Assembly (NCBI GenBank): GCA_964426135.1
Contig: CAYRPN010000046.1
Location: 1 to 42,040, forward strand
Origin: CAYRPN01 sp964426135
GTDB lineage: Bacteria; Planctomycetota; Phycisphaerae; Phycisphaerales; Phycisphaeraceae
Direction: 5' to 3'
Length of the DNA stretch: 42,040 nucleotides
Under the pieces are notes generated by a model. It saw only the letters and a list, made by a program, of their open reading frames with translations. It searched no databases and was not told the DNA's origin. A program made the translations under genes and the position numbers. Below, in pieces: positions 20,986-29,277 of the stretch (position 1 is the stretch's first letter; every line of letters begins with the position of its first letter).

Positions 20986-23853
20986 TTACCACGCATATTC
21001 AATCGTGGCCGTGCTCTTGCCGGCCTTGAGCGTCATCGGCACGACCAGTTCCTGTTTGCCGGCGACGGTTCGCACCATCGGCTTGGCGTCGCTGGTGATT
21101 TTCACGGCGAGATCCTTGTTGATCTTGAAGCTGCCATCCGCGGCAGTTTCGATCGTGCCGACCGCGATGCGCAGGTAAAGATTCTCCACCGCCTGCGTTG
21201 CTTCGGCGGTGAGCGTGCGCTTCAGGGTGGCGTTCGCCTTGTCGTTGATCGCCGCCACACCTTCGTAGAAATCGCTGACGTTCGCACTGCCGAAGGTATA
21301 GAGGAACGTGGGCCGGCGAACCTTGTCGAGGCTGTAACCTTTGAACTGGAATCCGTCGGCTCGCACGACGTTGTTCCTTTTCAGTGCTTCAGGCCAGGGA
21401 GTGCTCTCGGAAGTCAGCACCGCCAGCGGCGGCGCCTCGGGGAATGCGATCACGCTGTACCCCGCCGGCCCCTGGAATCCTGAGCCGCGGTCGGTCCAGT
21501 GCTTGCTGGCATCGATGAAATCACCCTGCCAGATCATGGCGGGACGCAACGTGTTGGCGTCGAAGCAGATGTTCACTTTTTCCGGGTAACCCACGCCGAT
21601 GCCGCGCGGGCTGGCGCCGGTGATGAAGTTGCGATACATCACCGCTTCGGTCTCGCTGCCCAGCAGCATGCCGGCACGGGCGAGTCCCGGCGGCAGCGGG
21701 GCGTTCTTGCCGCGCGAGAGGTAACCCCAGATCGCCTCGATCTGTTCATCGGTCTTGCCGTTCATGATGTCCTGCCGCACGCTCTTGCCCTCGGGCCAGA
21801 ACTGCGGCATGCGCGTTCCGGGCCGCAGCACGGCCGGCGTGAGCAGATAGCGTCCGAACCACTCGCGCTGCAAGCGCTGCGGCATGTAGGCCAGATCCAT
21901 CGCGGGCAGGCCCAGCGATTTCTCACCGTTGAAAACGTGGCACTGCACGCAGCCCATGCCGCCCGTGCCCACCAGGGTGCGGCCGTGCTTCACCGCGTCC
22001 TTGGGGCTGACTTCGGGATACTTCGCCACCTCGCTCGAAACGGGCTCAGCCGCGGCGAAATCATCGACCAGATGCTTCGTGAGCGCTTCGGCGAAGACGG
22101 GCATGCGCGTGTTCATGTAGGGCCGCACCTTGGTGCCTTTGCTCAGAATCTCGGCGAGCCAGGGCTTCTGCAGTTTCTGGCCCGCGTCGCCCAGGTGCGG
22201 CGGAATCCGGCCTTCATCGGCGAGGTCGGCATACGTGCCGGTGAACGCCGCCGCGCGGTGGCCTTCCTCGGGACCGCCCTTGCCGCCGCGAGCGTGGCAG
22301 GCGTAGCAGTTGAGCGCGGTCATGGTCTGATCCACGCGCTGGGCCGCGGTGAGTTGCGCCGCCTGATCGAGTTTGTCCAGCGCGGCGCTGATGGCGCTCT
22401 TTTGAGCGGCGCTCAGGTGATAATTGGGGCACATGCCGGTGCTCTCCGAAAGCGCGCCTTTCGTCGAACCTTTCAGTTTCGCCAATGGCGCGGGCTCGGG
22501 GAACATGGGCTTGGGCTTCTCGCCTTCCTTCATCACATGGCAAGCAGCGCAGCCGACTTCGCCGAAAAGCTTCTTGCCTTTCTCCACCAGAGCGGCGTCC
22601 GCCATGAAGGCATCGGCGGCCGGCGCGGGCTTGGCGTCTTCGCCGATGATGAACTTGCCGCTCTTGGCGCGGTAAAGGATGCCGGCGGGGAGTTGCTGCT
22701 TGGGCACCTTCGGACCTTCAATGGAGACGGCCAATTCCTCGCCGCCGGCGGCTTCGAAATACTCCACCGTCAGGGCGTGCTTGCCTTTTTTCAGCTCGAT
22801 GCTGGCGGACTTCTCGGTGCCGGCGTGGATGCCGTCGTTGTCGACGACCACGTCGCGGCCGATGGTGAGCCGGGTGCCATCGTCGCTCATGGTGTAGAAC
22901 GTGTAGACACCGTCGCGCGGGATGTCGATGTAGCCGCGGTAGCGCAGGCCGATGTTGTCCTTGTCGGCAACCTTGGTGGTATCGATCTTCGCGGCGGTTG
23001 TGGCTTCGGCGGCCTTGAGCGTGTTGAAGTTCGGCAGCTTAGTCCAGGCGCCTGGGTAGATTTCCAGCGTCAGGCCGTTGACGAGTTCCTCGGTCAGGCC
23101 GGCCTTTTTGATCGCCTCGTCGTCACTGCCTCGGACGCCGATGCGAGCGGTGCCGCCCGCCTGCAGGCCGAACGCGGAAGCGATGGAAAGCGCTTCGGTC
23201 GGCGAGAGATTCATCTTCGGCATGCGTCCACCGCCGCGCCACTTCTGCGGTTCGAGGATGAACGCGGCCAGTGCCGAGGCGCTGGCGTATTTGTCCGCCA
23301 ATTCCGGCAGCGCGATGGTGGCTTTGTCGGATTTGACCGCAGCCTCGCCGCCGATCGGCGCGTGGCAGGCAGCGCATCCGATCTCGTTGAACAGTTTCTT
23401 TCCGTCGCCCCCGGCCTTGCCCTGCACCATCACGGCCTTGTCGCCGTGCAGCATGGAGAGGTAATGCGTGATCGCGACGGCGATGTCGTCAACGTCCTTC
23501 TTGGGCAAGCCGGTCGGCGCGCCGGGCATGCGGCTGCCCGGTTTGGTCGTGTGCGTGTCCTTGAGGTGCTGAAGAATCCACTGAGGCTTGAGGCGGGCGC
23601 CCACATCGCCCAGAGGCGGAGCGGGATTCGGCGCCAGACCTTCGCCTAGAGCCTTGCCGTGCGCGTGGCAGGCGGTGCAATTGAGCTCGGTGATCAGCAG
23701 TTTTCCCAAGGCTGCCGGGTCAGCGCCCTTTTCGCCATGGAATCGCTCGAAGCCTGCCACGACGGGGGCCGCAGAGGCCGGCAGAGCGGCGAAGCCGGCG
23801 AGTGAAAAAATCAGTGAGGCGAAAGCCGAACAAAAGCGAGGTGACAATCTCAT
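20986..23853 (-). CDS. Five-haem c-type cytochrome with PA14 domain
   Basis: This 955-residue secreted protein has a signal peptide of about 29 residues ending PASAA. Five CxxCH haem sites lie at Cys 59, 160, 435, 516 and 635, with candidate axial methionines in SRMPG, GGRMPKM, NTRMPVF and GTRMPQFWPEG. A PA14-like carbohydrate-binding domain sits between haems 2 and 3 (about 255-390, IGLRYRGYIDIPRDGVYTFYTMSDDG). The C-terminal 200 residues form a further beta region without haem. It should carry electrons from a periplasmic oxidation, and the PA14 domain may tether it to polysaccharide. ATG 23853 opens the signal peptide; only a weak ribosome site is seen. It is first in the minus-strand cluster. 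Confidence 0.92.
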   Translation of the reverse strand: MRLSPRFCSAFASLIFSLAGFAALPASAAPVVAGFERFHGEKGADPAALGKLLITELNCTACHAHGKALGEGLAPNPAPPLGDVGARLKPQWILQHLKDTHTTKPGSRMPGAPTGLPKKDVDDIAVAITHYLSMLHGDKAVMVQGKAGGDGKKLFNEIGCAACHAPIGGEAAVKSDKATIALPELADKYASASALAAFILEPQKWRGGGRMPKMNLSPTEALSIASAFGLQAGGTARIGVRGSDDEAIKKAGLTEELVNGLTLEIYPGAWTKLPNFNTLKAAEATTAAKIDTTKVADKDNIGLRYRGYIDIPRDGVYTFYTMSDDGTRLTIGRDVVVDNDGIHAGTEKSASIELKKGKHALTVEYFEAAGGEELAVSIEGPKVPKQQLPAGILYRAKSGKFIIGEDAKPAPAADAFMADAALVEKGKKLFGEVGCAACHVMKEGEKPKPMFPEPAPLAKLKGSTKGALSESTGMCPNYHLSAAQKSAISAALDKLDQAAQLTAAQRVDQTMTALNCYACHARGGKGGPEEGHRAAAFTGTYADLADEGRIPPHLGDAGQKLQKPWLAEILSKGTKVRPYMNTRMPVFAEALTKHLVDDFAAAEPVSSEVAKYPEVSPKDAVKHGRTLVGTGGMGCVQCHVFNGEKSLGLPAMDLAYMPQRLQREWFGRYLLTPAVLRPGTRMPQFWPEGKSVRQDIMNGKTDEQIEAIWGYLSRGKNAPLPPGLARAGMLLGSETEAVMYRNFITGASPRGIGVGYPEKVNICFDANTLRPAMIWQGDFIDASKHWTDRGSGFQGPAGYSVIAFPEAPPLAVLTSESTPWPEALKRNNVVRADGFQFKGYSLDKVRRPTFLYTFGSANVSDFYEGVAAINDKANATLKRTLTAEATQAVENLYLRIAVGTIETAADGSFKINKDLAVKITSDAKPMVRTVAGKQELVVPMTLKAGKSTATIEYAW

Positions 23854-24079
23854 GCGTGTGTCTCGGTGGATCGTGGCGAAACAAAAAAGCGCAGGCGCTC
23901 CGATGCTAGCGAAATTGGAAATGGAGAGGGATGGGTTACAGGTCAGAATTGAACAACCACGCGCACCGCCACCGTATCCGGGCAACAGGAAAGCGAGCGA
24001 GGCACAACCTCGGCACGGAAGGGAATTGGAGCGAGGCCCACGGTCTCCAGCAAAAAGAATCCCGACATTGCAAAGCGAC

Positions 24080-24856
24080 TCACTGATAAACCGCCGGCAC
24101 CTGCCCGGCCCAGTCCAAGTGCGGATTCACGGGCTCGGGGAAGTTGTGCCATCGACACTGCGGATTGGCGGTGTCGAGAATCCTGGCCCAGATCACGCTG
24201 CCGTCGGCGATGGCCCAGTTGGCGCCGCGACGGTGCCAGAAGCCGATGATCCCGCCGCCGTCGCCCACGTTCCAGTTCTTGGCCCAGTCGCCGATGTCCG
24301 GATAGGTGTCGCGCGTTTCCAGCAGGATGAAGGTGAGCTGCGGATCGCGGGTGTTGCGGAGCGTCAGTTCGGACTTGGCGTTGGGGATGCCGTAGGTCGG
24401 GTAGGGATGGGCGCCGTCGGGCGCTCCGTTGGGGCTGAAGCGCCAGAACGCCGAGCCGTTGTAGGCGTAGTTGGCCTTGGCGACATCGCCGATGCACTGG
24501 CTGCCGTGGATGCTGATGTTCATTTCCGACTTGGCGGCGATGGTGGGGTGCTGCGGGCAGAGCCAGATTTCGCCGTCGCCGACGTACCCGCCCTTGACCA
24601 CCAGATGTCGCCAGGTGACGTGCTGATTGAGCGCGGGGTCCGGCCTGAATCGATTGGCGGGGAACTCGCCGCGATTGTCGTGGGCATAGCTGATGGTGCC
24701 ATGCGAAATCTGTCCCATCCGGGTCTGACACAGGAGTTCGCGCGCGGTTTCCTTGGCCCGCCCCAGCCCCGGCAACAGCAGGCCGATGAGCACAACGATC
24801 AGCGCCACAACGACGAGCAGTTCCACAAGCGTGAATGCCGGAGCGCGTTTGGACAT
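24080..24856 (-). CDS. Type II pseudopilin-like protein (H-X9-DG type)
   Basis: This 258-residue protein has a class III prepilin signal: MSKRAPA, then FTLVELLVVVALIVVLIGLLLPGL, with the mature Phe8 and Glu12 at position +5. The C-terminal WHRRGANWAIADGSV is the planctomycete H-X9-DG motif. Such proteins are very numerous in the phylum and are processed by prepilin peptidase; their role beyond a surface or pilus-like assembly is unsettled. ATG 24856 has GGAG eight bases upstream and leads directly into the signal. The frame upstream adds a Cys-rich stretch without support. The spacer 23854-24079 holds nothing recognisable. Confidence 0.88.
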   Translation of the reverse strand: MSKRAPAFTLVELLVVVALIVVLIGLLLPGLGRAKETARELLCQTRMGQISHGTISYAHDNRGEFPANRFRPDPALNQHVTWRHLVVKGGYVGDGEIWLCPQHPTIAAKSEMNISIHGSQCIGDVAKANYAYNGSAFWRFSPNGAPDGAHPYPTYGIPNAKSELTLRNTRDPQLTFILLETRDTYPDIGDWAKNWNVGDGGGIIGFWHRRGANWAIADGSVIWARILDTANPQCRWHNFPEPVNPHLDWAGQVPAVYQ

Positions 24857-24984
24857 GGATCGGCTCCAATGATCGCGACAGGGGCGGGTGGAAAGAAGGC
24901 ATCCGCCACACAACCAGCGTATTCTATCGTGCGAGCCCGGTGCTGGTCCTATGAATCGGCCCGCCGCGATTGAGGTTTTTCGTC

Positions 24985-25464
24985 ATGCTTCACGGGACGC
25001 CGCCGCTGCCTCTGAATCACTTCGAACGTCGCCCTTCGCAGGTGCATGGCTTGGGCGTCTTCACGCGCCTGCCGATCGCCCAGGGCGTCGCGGTGTTCGA
25101 GTTCGGCGGGCCGACGATTCCCGCCTCGCAGGTGCGCGACGACATGCGGGTGATGCAGGTGGGACCGGACGAATACATCGTCGAGGACATGGCGGCCGAT
25201 CACATCGAGAACTACATCAACCACCGCTGCGAGCCGAATCTTGGCTTCGTGCATGGATCGCTGATGCTCTTTGCGTTGCGCGACATCGAAGCGGGCGAGG
25301 AACTGTTCTGGGATTACTCCACCTCGATCAACGAGCCGGGCTGGCGCGTGCCCTGCAACTGCGGCGTGCCGATGTGCCGCCGGGCGATCGCCAGTTACTG
25401 CGAACTTGAGCCCCAGGTGCGCGAGCGGCTGCGCGACATCGCGCTGCGGTATTTGAGGGAATGA
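24985..25464 (+). CDS. SET-domain protein with post-SET cysteines
   Basis: This 159-residue protein consists almost only of a SET domain, the S-adenosylmethionine-dependent lysine methyltransferase fold. Landmarks are HGLGVFTRLPIAQG (21-34), NHRCEPN (79-85, the NHxCxPN signature), GEELFWDY (104-111, with the GEEL and DY pair) and a post-SET Cys pattern CNCGVPMC (C124, C126, C131) that with C82 could bind zinc. The target in bacteria is unknown; ribosomal or nucleoid proteins are candidates. ATG 24985 has GAGG nine bases upstream; TTG 24970 is an in-frame alternative. It is divergent from the pseudopilin gene and stands alone. Confidence 0.88.
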   Translation: MLHGTPPLPLNHFERRPSQVHGLGVFTRLPIAQGVAVFEFGGPTIPASQVRDDMRVMQVGPDEYIVEDMAADHIENYINHRCEPNLGFVHGSLMLFALRDIEAGEELFWDYSTSINEPGWRVPCNCGVPMCRRAIASYCELEPQVRERLRDIALRYLRE

Positions 25465-25483
25465 ATGACAAAGCCGTTGGCTG

Positions 25484-25510
25484 ACGGCTAACGGCTAACG
25501 GCTAACGGCT
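25484..25510. repeat. ACGGCTA tandem repeat
   Basis: Four 7-base units (the last lacks its final A) sit between the convergent SET and Dabb genes. The AGCCGT just before can pair with ACGGCT, giving a hairpin. Confidence 0.75.
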
Positions 25511-25516
25511 CCGCAT

Positions 25517-25813
25517 TCACAGCGAATCGTAGATCAGCACTTTGCTCCAGCACTTGGCGCACTCGATGCGGAACTTGTCGTGAATCGGGTGCACCTGGTA
25601 CGCATCGTGGCCGGCGACATCGTCAAACGCGACAATCAGAGCGTAAGAATAGCTGCGGTCGATGACCGGGCGATCGGTGGCCGCGGGGGTGCCGACCCAA
25701 CCGTGACGCACACTGGGGATTTTCGTCAGATCGTTCACCTGCTTGATGAACAGTTTCCTGTCGGCATCGCTCAGGTCGGGCTTCAACCAGAAATAGACTG
25801 CGTGGACAAACAT
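25517..25813 (-). CDS. Dabb-domain (stress-responsive A/B barrel) protein
   Basis: This 98-residue protein is one dimeric alpha-beta barrel domain. It opens MFVHAVYFWLKPDLSDADRKLFIKQVNDL, has the central SYSYALIVAFDDVAGHDAYQVHPIHDKF, and ends SKVLIYDSL. The VHAVYFWLK and HPIHDKF segments are typical Dabb signatures. Its biochemical role is generally unassigned. ATG 25813 has GGAG six bases upstream and starts at the domain boundary; the longer frame upstream passes through a repeat. Confidence 0.85.
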   Translation of the reverse strand: MFVHAVYFWLKPDLSDADRKLFIKQVNDLTKIPSVRHGWVGTPAATDRPVIDRSYSYALIVAFDDVAGHDAYQVHPIHDKFRIECAKCWSKVLIYDSL

Positions 25814-25973
25814 GAAAGTCTCCAGGGCGAGGCAGGGGGCGTTGCGAGCCGGGCCGTATTCGGCCCGACGATTCAGGGGGAGGCAGAATAGCGATTGCAT
25901 CCCCGTGTGCCAAGACTTTCGGCGGAGCGGACAGGGCTTTTCAATTCTCGCAGACAAATGGTGGTTCGCCGGA

Positions 25974-26079
25974 ATCACAAAGAACACAAAGGCACGAAGG
26001 TCACGAAGAGGAGGATGAAAGGGCTTGATTCTTTGAGAAATTCTTTGTGTCCTTCGTGGCTTTGTGTCCTTTGTGTTCA
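25974..26079. repeat. Palindromic CACAAAG/CTTTGTG element
   Basis: The left arm (ATCACAAAGAACACAAAGG, CACGAAGG) and right arm (CCTTCGTGGC, TTTGTGTCCTTTGTGTTC) are inverted repeats around about 40 central bases. The element takes up much of the 357-base spacer 25814-26170. The rest of that spacer shows no gene. Confidence 0.8.
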
Positions 26080-26170
26080 AAGCGGGGATCCAGTACCTAT
26101 CCGGAAATGGAGAATTGAAAGCCCTGGCGGTGCGGAAATCAGACGGGAGACAGCGCGGCTCTTGTCATCC

Positions 26171-27856
26171 CTACTTCGCCGCCCTCGAACGTTTCGCATA
26201 CGGCTCGCGTCCCGGTGATTGAATCGCCCGCCGTTTCAGCAAGGAGCCATCGAGGCGGAACAGGTCGATCATCGCCTTGCGATGGTTGATGACCGCTTCG
26301 ACCTCGACGACCTGGCTGAGCAGCAGATCTCGCTGCGCCTGCGCCACCAGCAGCGAGGTGGATTTGCCGACGCCGAACTTTTCCATTTCCGCGCGGACTT
26401 TTTCCTCTTCGAGCTGCCGGGTCGCCGCGGAAGCCTGCACCTGCTCGAGCGTGCGCTTCGCTTCGCTGTGAGCGACGCGCACATCCAGTTCGACGAGCTG
26501 CGCCAGGTTCTTCAGGCTCATCGCCGCCTGGTATCGCGTGGCCAGCGCCCGCTCGTGATCCGCCTCGGCGGCGCGGTTGCCCAGCGGGTACTCAAATCGT
26601 CCGCCGACGCGCAGGTCGTAATCGTTGTCGGTGAGGTTGCCGACCACATCGGGAAAGGACTGTGCGAAGCCTGATTTGCCGAGCGTGACGAAGAGATCGA
26701 GCTTCGGGAGCAGGCCGTTGCGGGTCTGGACGACTTCAAGCCGGCCGCGCTCGATCTGCAACTGGGCTTCGCTGATTTCCGGGCGAAGTTGAATCGCCAG
26801 TTCCACGTGCTGGTTCACGTCATCGAGCGGCGTGGCGGGCAGCTCCGGCACATCGACGACGTCGATCGCGCGGTTCCAGCCTTCGCCCGACCGCGTGTTG
26901 AGCAGGCTCAGGAGCTGAAGCCGGTACTGGTCCAGCTTCGCGCGGGCGTTGATCAACGCCTGGTTCCGCAGCGCCACCTCCGCCTTGGCCGCCGCCAGTT
27001 CCGTCTCGGCGAGCTGGCCCACCGTGATGCGCTGCTGGGTGCCGTCCTGTTGCTTCTGCGCGAGCTTCAGCGAGTTCTCGAAGATCACCACCTGTCTGCC
27101 CGCCAGCACGTAATCCCACCACGTCGTCTCCACCTGTGCCACCAGCGCCTCGGCGAAACCGCGAAGCTGATACTCCGTCGCCAGCGTGTCCAGCGCCGCC
27201 TGCTGAATGCGGGCGACGTTGGCGTCGAAGTCGGCTCCGCGCAAGAGCGCCTGCGTCACGCTCACCGCCGGTCGAAGCTGGTGCTGCTCGGGCGACCGGT
27301 TGGAGTAGGTGCGATCGTGCGTCACGCCGACCGCCAGATCGGTGCCGGTGGGCAGCTTTTGCGCCAGGCCCGTGCTGATGTTGGTGTCCTGCCTCTTGAC
27401 GCCGAAGGACTGGCCGGTGGCCCGCGACACTTCCTGGCTCTTCTCGCGCAGCAGCGATGCCTCGGCGAAAATGCTCGGGTCGAACGCGGCGCGCTCCAGC
27501 TTTTCGAACGTGCCCGCAATGACCGGGTTGATCTGCTCCACGCGAAGCGCGCGATTCTGCTTCAGCGCCACCACCACCGCCTGCTCCACCGACAGCCGCA
27601 GCGGTCCGGTTTCCGCCGGTGCCTCCAGATCGCGGTCGAACCCGAACCGCGAATTCTCCGGAAGCGGCGCATCCTCCGGCGGCGTCGCCGCGCCCAGCCT
27701 TTCGCGAAGGTTCACGTCGCTGAAATCCCACGGTGATTTTGTCTGGCAGCCGGTCACAGCAAGAGCGACTAGCAGTAATCCAAGCGTCCTGCGGCCGTGT
27801 CGCGGCGCGCCAGGAAATCCGGATTGCACCTGGCAACGGGTTGAGCGTTCAGTCAT
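26171..27856 (-). CDS. TolC-like outer-membrane efflux lipoprotein
   Basis: This 561-residue protein has a lipobox (LAVTGC, lipidated Cys37) after a hydrophobic segment. Two outer-membrane efflux protein repeats follow, with long helices such as LSVEQAVVVALKQNRALRVEQ (near 90), VGQLAETELAAAKAEVALRNQALINARAKLDQYRLQLLSLL (near 290) and QLEEEKVRAEMEKFGVGKSTSLLVAQAQRDLLLSQ (near 500). It should form a trimeric channel crossing the outer membrane and periplasm. No membrane-fusion protein or inner-membrane pump lies nearby, so the partner is encoded elsewhere. ATG 27856 has GAGG eight bases upstream. The frame upstream of it is unsupported. Confidence 0.9.
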   Translation of the reverse strand: MTERSTRCQVQSGFPGAPRHGRRTLGLLLVALAVTGCQTKSPWDFSDVNLRERLGAATPPEDAPLPENSRFGFDRDLEAPAETGPLRLSVEQAVVVALKQNRALRVEQINPVIAGTFEKLERAAFDPSIFAEASLLREKSQEVSRATGQSFGVKRQDTNISTGLAQKLPTGTDLAVGVTHDRTYSNRSPEQHQLRPAVSVTQALLRGADFDANVARIQQAALDTLATEYQLRGFAEALVAQVETTWWDYVLAGRQVVIFENSLKLAQKQQDGTQQRITVGQLAETELAAAKAEVALRNQALINARAKLDQYRLQLLSLLNTRSGEGWNRAIDVVDVPELPATPLDDVNQHVELAIQLRPEISEAQLQIERGRLEVVQTRNGLLPKLDLFVTLGKSGFAQSFPDVVGNLTDNDYDLRVGGRFEYPLGNRAAEADHERALATRYQAAMSLKNLAQLVELDVRVAHSEAKRTLEQVQASAATRQLEEEKVRAEMEKFGVGKSTSLLVAQAQRDLLLSQVVEVEAVINHRKAMIDLFRLDGSLLKRRAIQSPGREPYAKRSRAAK

Positions 27857-28043
27857 GTCGCAGGCCTCGGTCGTTTCATCCAGAACCCGCCGCACGAGTC
27901 TTCTATTCGCCGTGCGGTGGCATTCATGGCGCTGGTCCGTGAATTGGGAGTGCGGGAAAGTCTACACGAATGAACGTCGTGGCTGCCGTGCCGGTCAGGA
28001 TGCCGCGGGGCCGCTCGGTTCGTACTCACTATGATGCCGCGTC

Positions 28044-28979
28044 ATGCCTGTGGAAATGGTCCCCATCGCGAACACGGCCCTGATCGTCGGCTGCGGCTAT
28101 GTCGGCCGTGTGCTGGCGCCCAAACTGGTGGCCCGCGGTGTGCGCGTCTTCGGCACCACGCGCAGCCTCGACAAAGCCGGCGACCTGGCGAAACTCGGCG
28201 TGCAGCCGCTGATCGCCTCGGTGACGCAGAAACTCACGCTCCTGGCGGCGTTGAAGCCGGCGCTGGAGGCGTCGCCGCTGGATGTTTACTACCTCGTGCC
28301 TCCCGGGGGCCCGCCGCGAAATGAAGGGGACTCCTCGCCGCGCGACATTGCCGTCGAAGGCGCCCGGCATGTGCTGAGCCTGCTCGATCCCTCGCGAATC
28401 CGCAGGCTGGTCATGACCTCGTCCACCGGCGTCTACAGTCAGCAAGCCGGTGAATGGGTCAACGCGGACACCGAGCCGCTGCCCGACAGTGAGCGCGGCA
28501 AACTGTTGCTCGATGCCGAGCAGGTCTGGCTCGAAAGCAGGCTCGATGCCCACGTCGTCCGGCTTGCGGGCATCTACGGCCCCGACCGTATCGTCGGCCT
28601 GCAGGCGGTGCGGCAGCAGGCGGCCCTGGTCGGCGATCCGGATGCGTGGCTCAATTTAGTCCACGTTGATGATGCCGCGGAACTGCTGCTGGCGGTGATG
28701 AGCGCCAAGTCGCCGGGGCGGATTGAACTGGGCAGCGACGGCACGCCGGTGCAGCGCATCGAGTATTACAACCATCTGGCTAAGCGGGTGGGGGCGCCGG
28801 CCGTGCGGGTGCTCGACGATGTCGCCGCCGCGACGCAACTGGGCCTGAATCGCGATCGGCTTCAGCGAGCCAGTTCCAAGCGCTGCGATAACGTCATCAC
28901 CTGTCGCCGCACCGGCTGGCTGCCGCGCTATCCGGCGTATCGCGACGGACTCAACGCGATTGCGGCGGGGATGCAGTGA
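28044..28979 (+). CDS. Atypical NAD(P)-dependent SDR (epimerase-like)
   Basis: This 311-residue protein begins with a Rossmann fold, NTALIVGCGYVGRVLAPKL (glycine motif GCGYVG near residue 16). It later has VMTSSTGVYSQQAGEWV, HVVRLAGIYGPDR and NLVHVDDAAELLL, typical of extended SDRs of the YeeZ group. The Tyr in GVYSQQAG lacks the Lys four residues later that the classical YxxxK site needs, so classical catalysis is doubtful. ATG 28044 was chosen as the first start in frame, though the ribosome site is weak. It is divergent from the TolC-like gene (spacer 27857-28043). The product could reduce or epimerise a sugar nucleotide or another small molecule. Confidence 0.82.
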   Translation: MPVEMVPIANTALIVGCGYVGRVLAPKLVARGVRVFGTTRSLDKAGDLAKLGVQPLIASVTQKLTLLAALKPALEASPLDVYYLVPPGGPPRNEGDSSPRDIAVEGARHVLSLLDPSRIRRLVMTSSTGVYSQQAGEWVNADTEPLPDSERGKLLLDAEQVWLESRLDAHVVRLAGIYGPDRIVGLQAVRQQAALVGDPDAWLNLVHVDDAAELLLAVMSAKSPGRIELGSDGTPVQRIEYYNHLAKRVGAPAVRVLDDVAAATQLGLNRDRLQRASSKRCDNVITCRRTGWLPRYPAYRDGLNAIAAGMQ

Positions 28980-28982
28980 GAA

Positions 28983-29029
28983 CGTTTATCGCGCGTGGAC
29001 TGGAGCGGGGCAAGCCCCGTCGCTAAACG
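28983..29029. repeat. Palindromic element, CGTTTAGCG family
   Basis: Ends CGTTTATCG and CGCTAAACG are inverted, with a GGGGC-AA-GCCCC hairpin inside. It is related to 5963-6024. The 298-base spacer 28980-29277 shows nothing else recognisable. Confidence 0.65.
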
Positions 29030-29277
29030 GGGATTTCGTTTCCATCTTGCCGTGCCAAATAACGCGGCCAGTCTTCGTGTCATCCGCGCCATCCGCAATT
29101 TCCGTTGTCTTTCATTCGCCCCGTGATTCGGCCGCACCCTGCGACATTTTGCAGGCCGCGAACGACTTGGAGAACCACACGTATCGGCTTATGCTATGGG
29201 GCTGCCCTCGGGTTCACGGCGGCGCTCCGTTGTCGCTCGTCGCAACCAGCACCAGACCCGTATTGGAGATCGTCTCG

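Noticed and set aside
21499..23649. 716-codon plus-strand frame opposite the cytochrome gene
   Set aside because: Antisense shadow; the minus strand encodes five CxxCH sites and a PA14 domain.
25484..25510. Possible CRISPR array
   Set aside because: Units are 7 bases with no spacers. No array of 25-40 base repeats with unique spacers occurs anywhere in the window.
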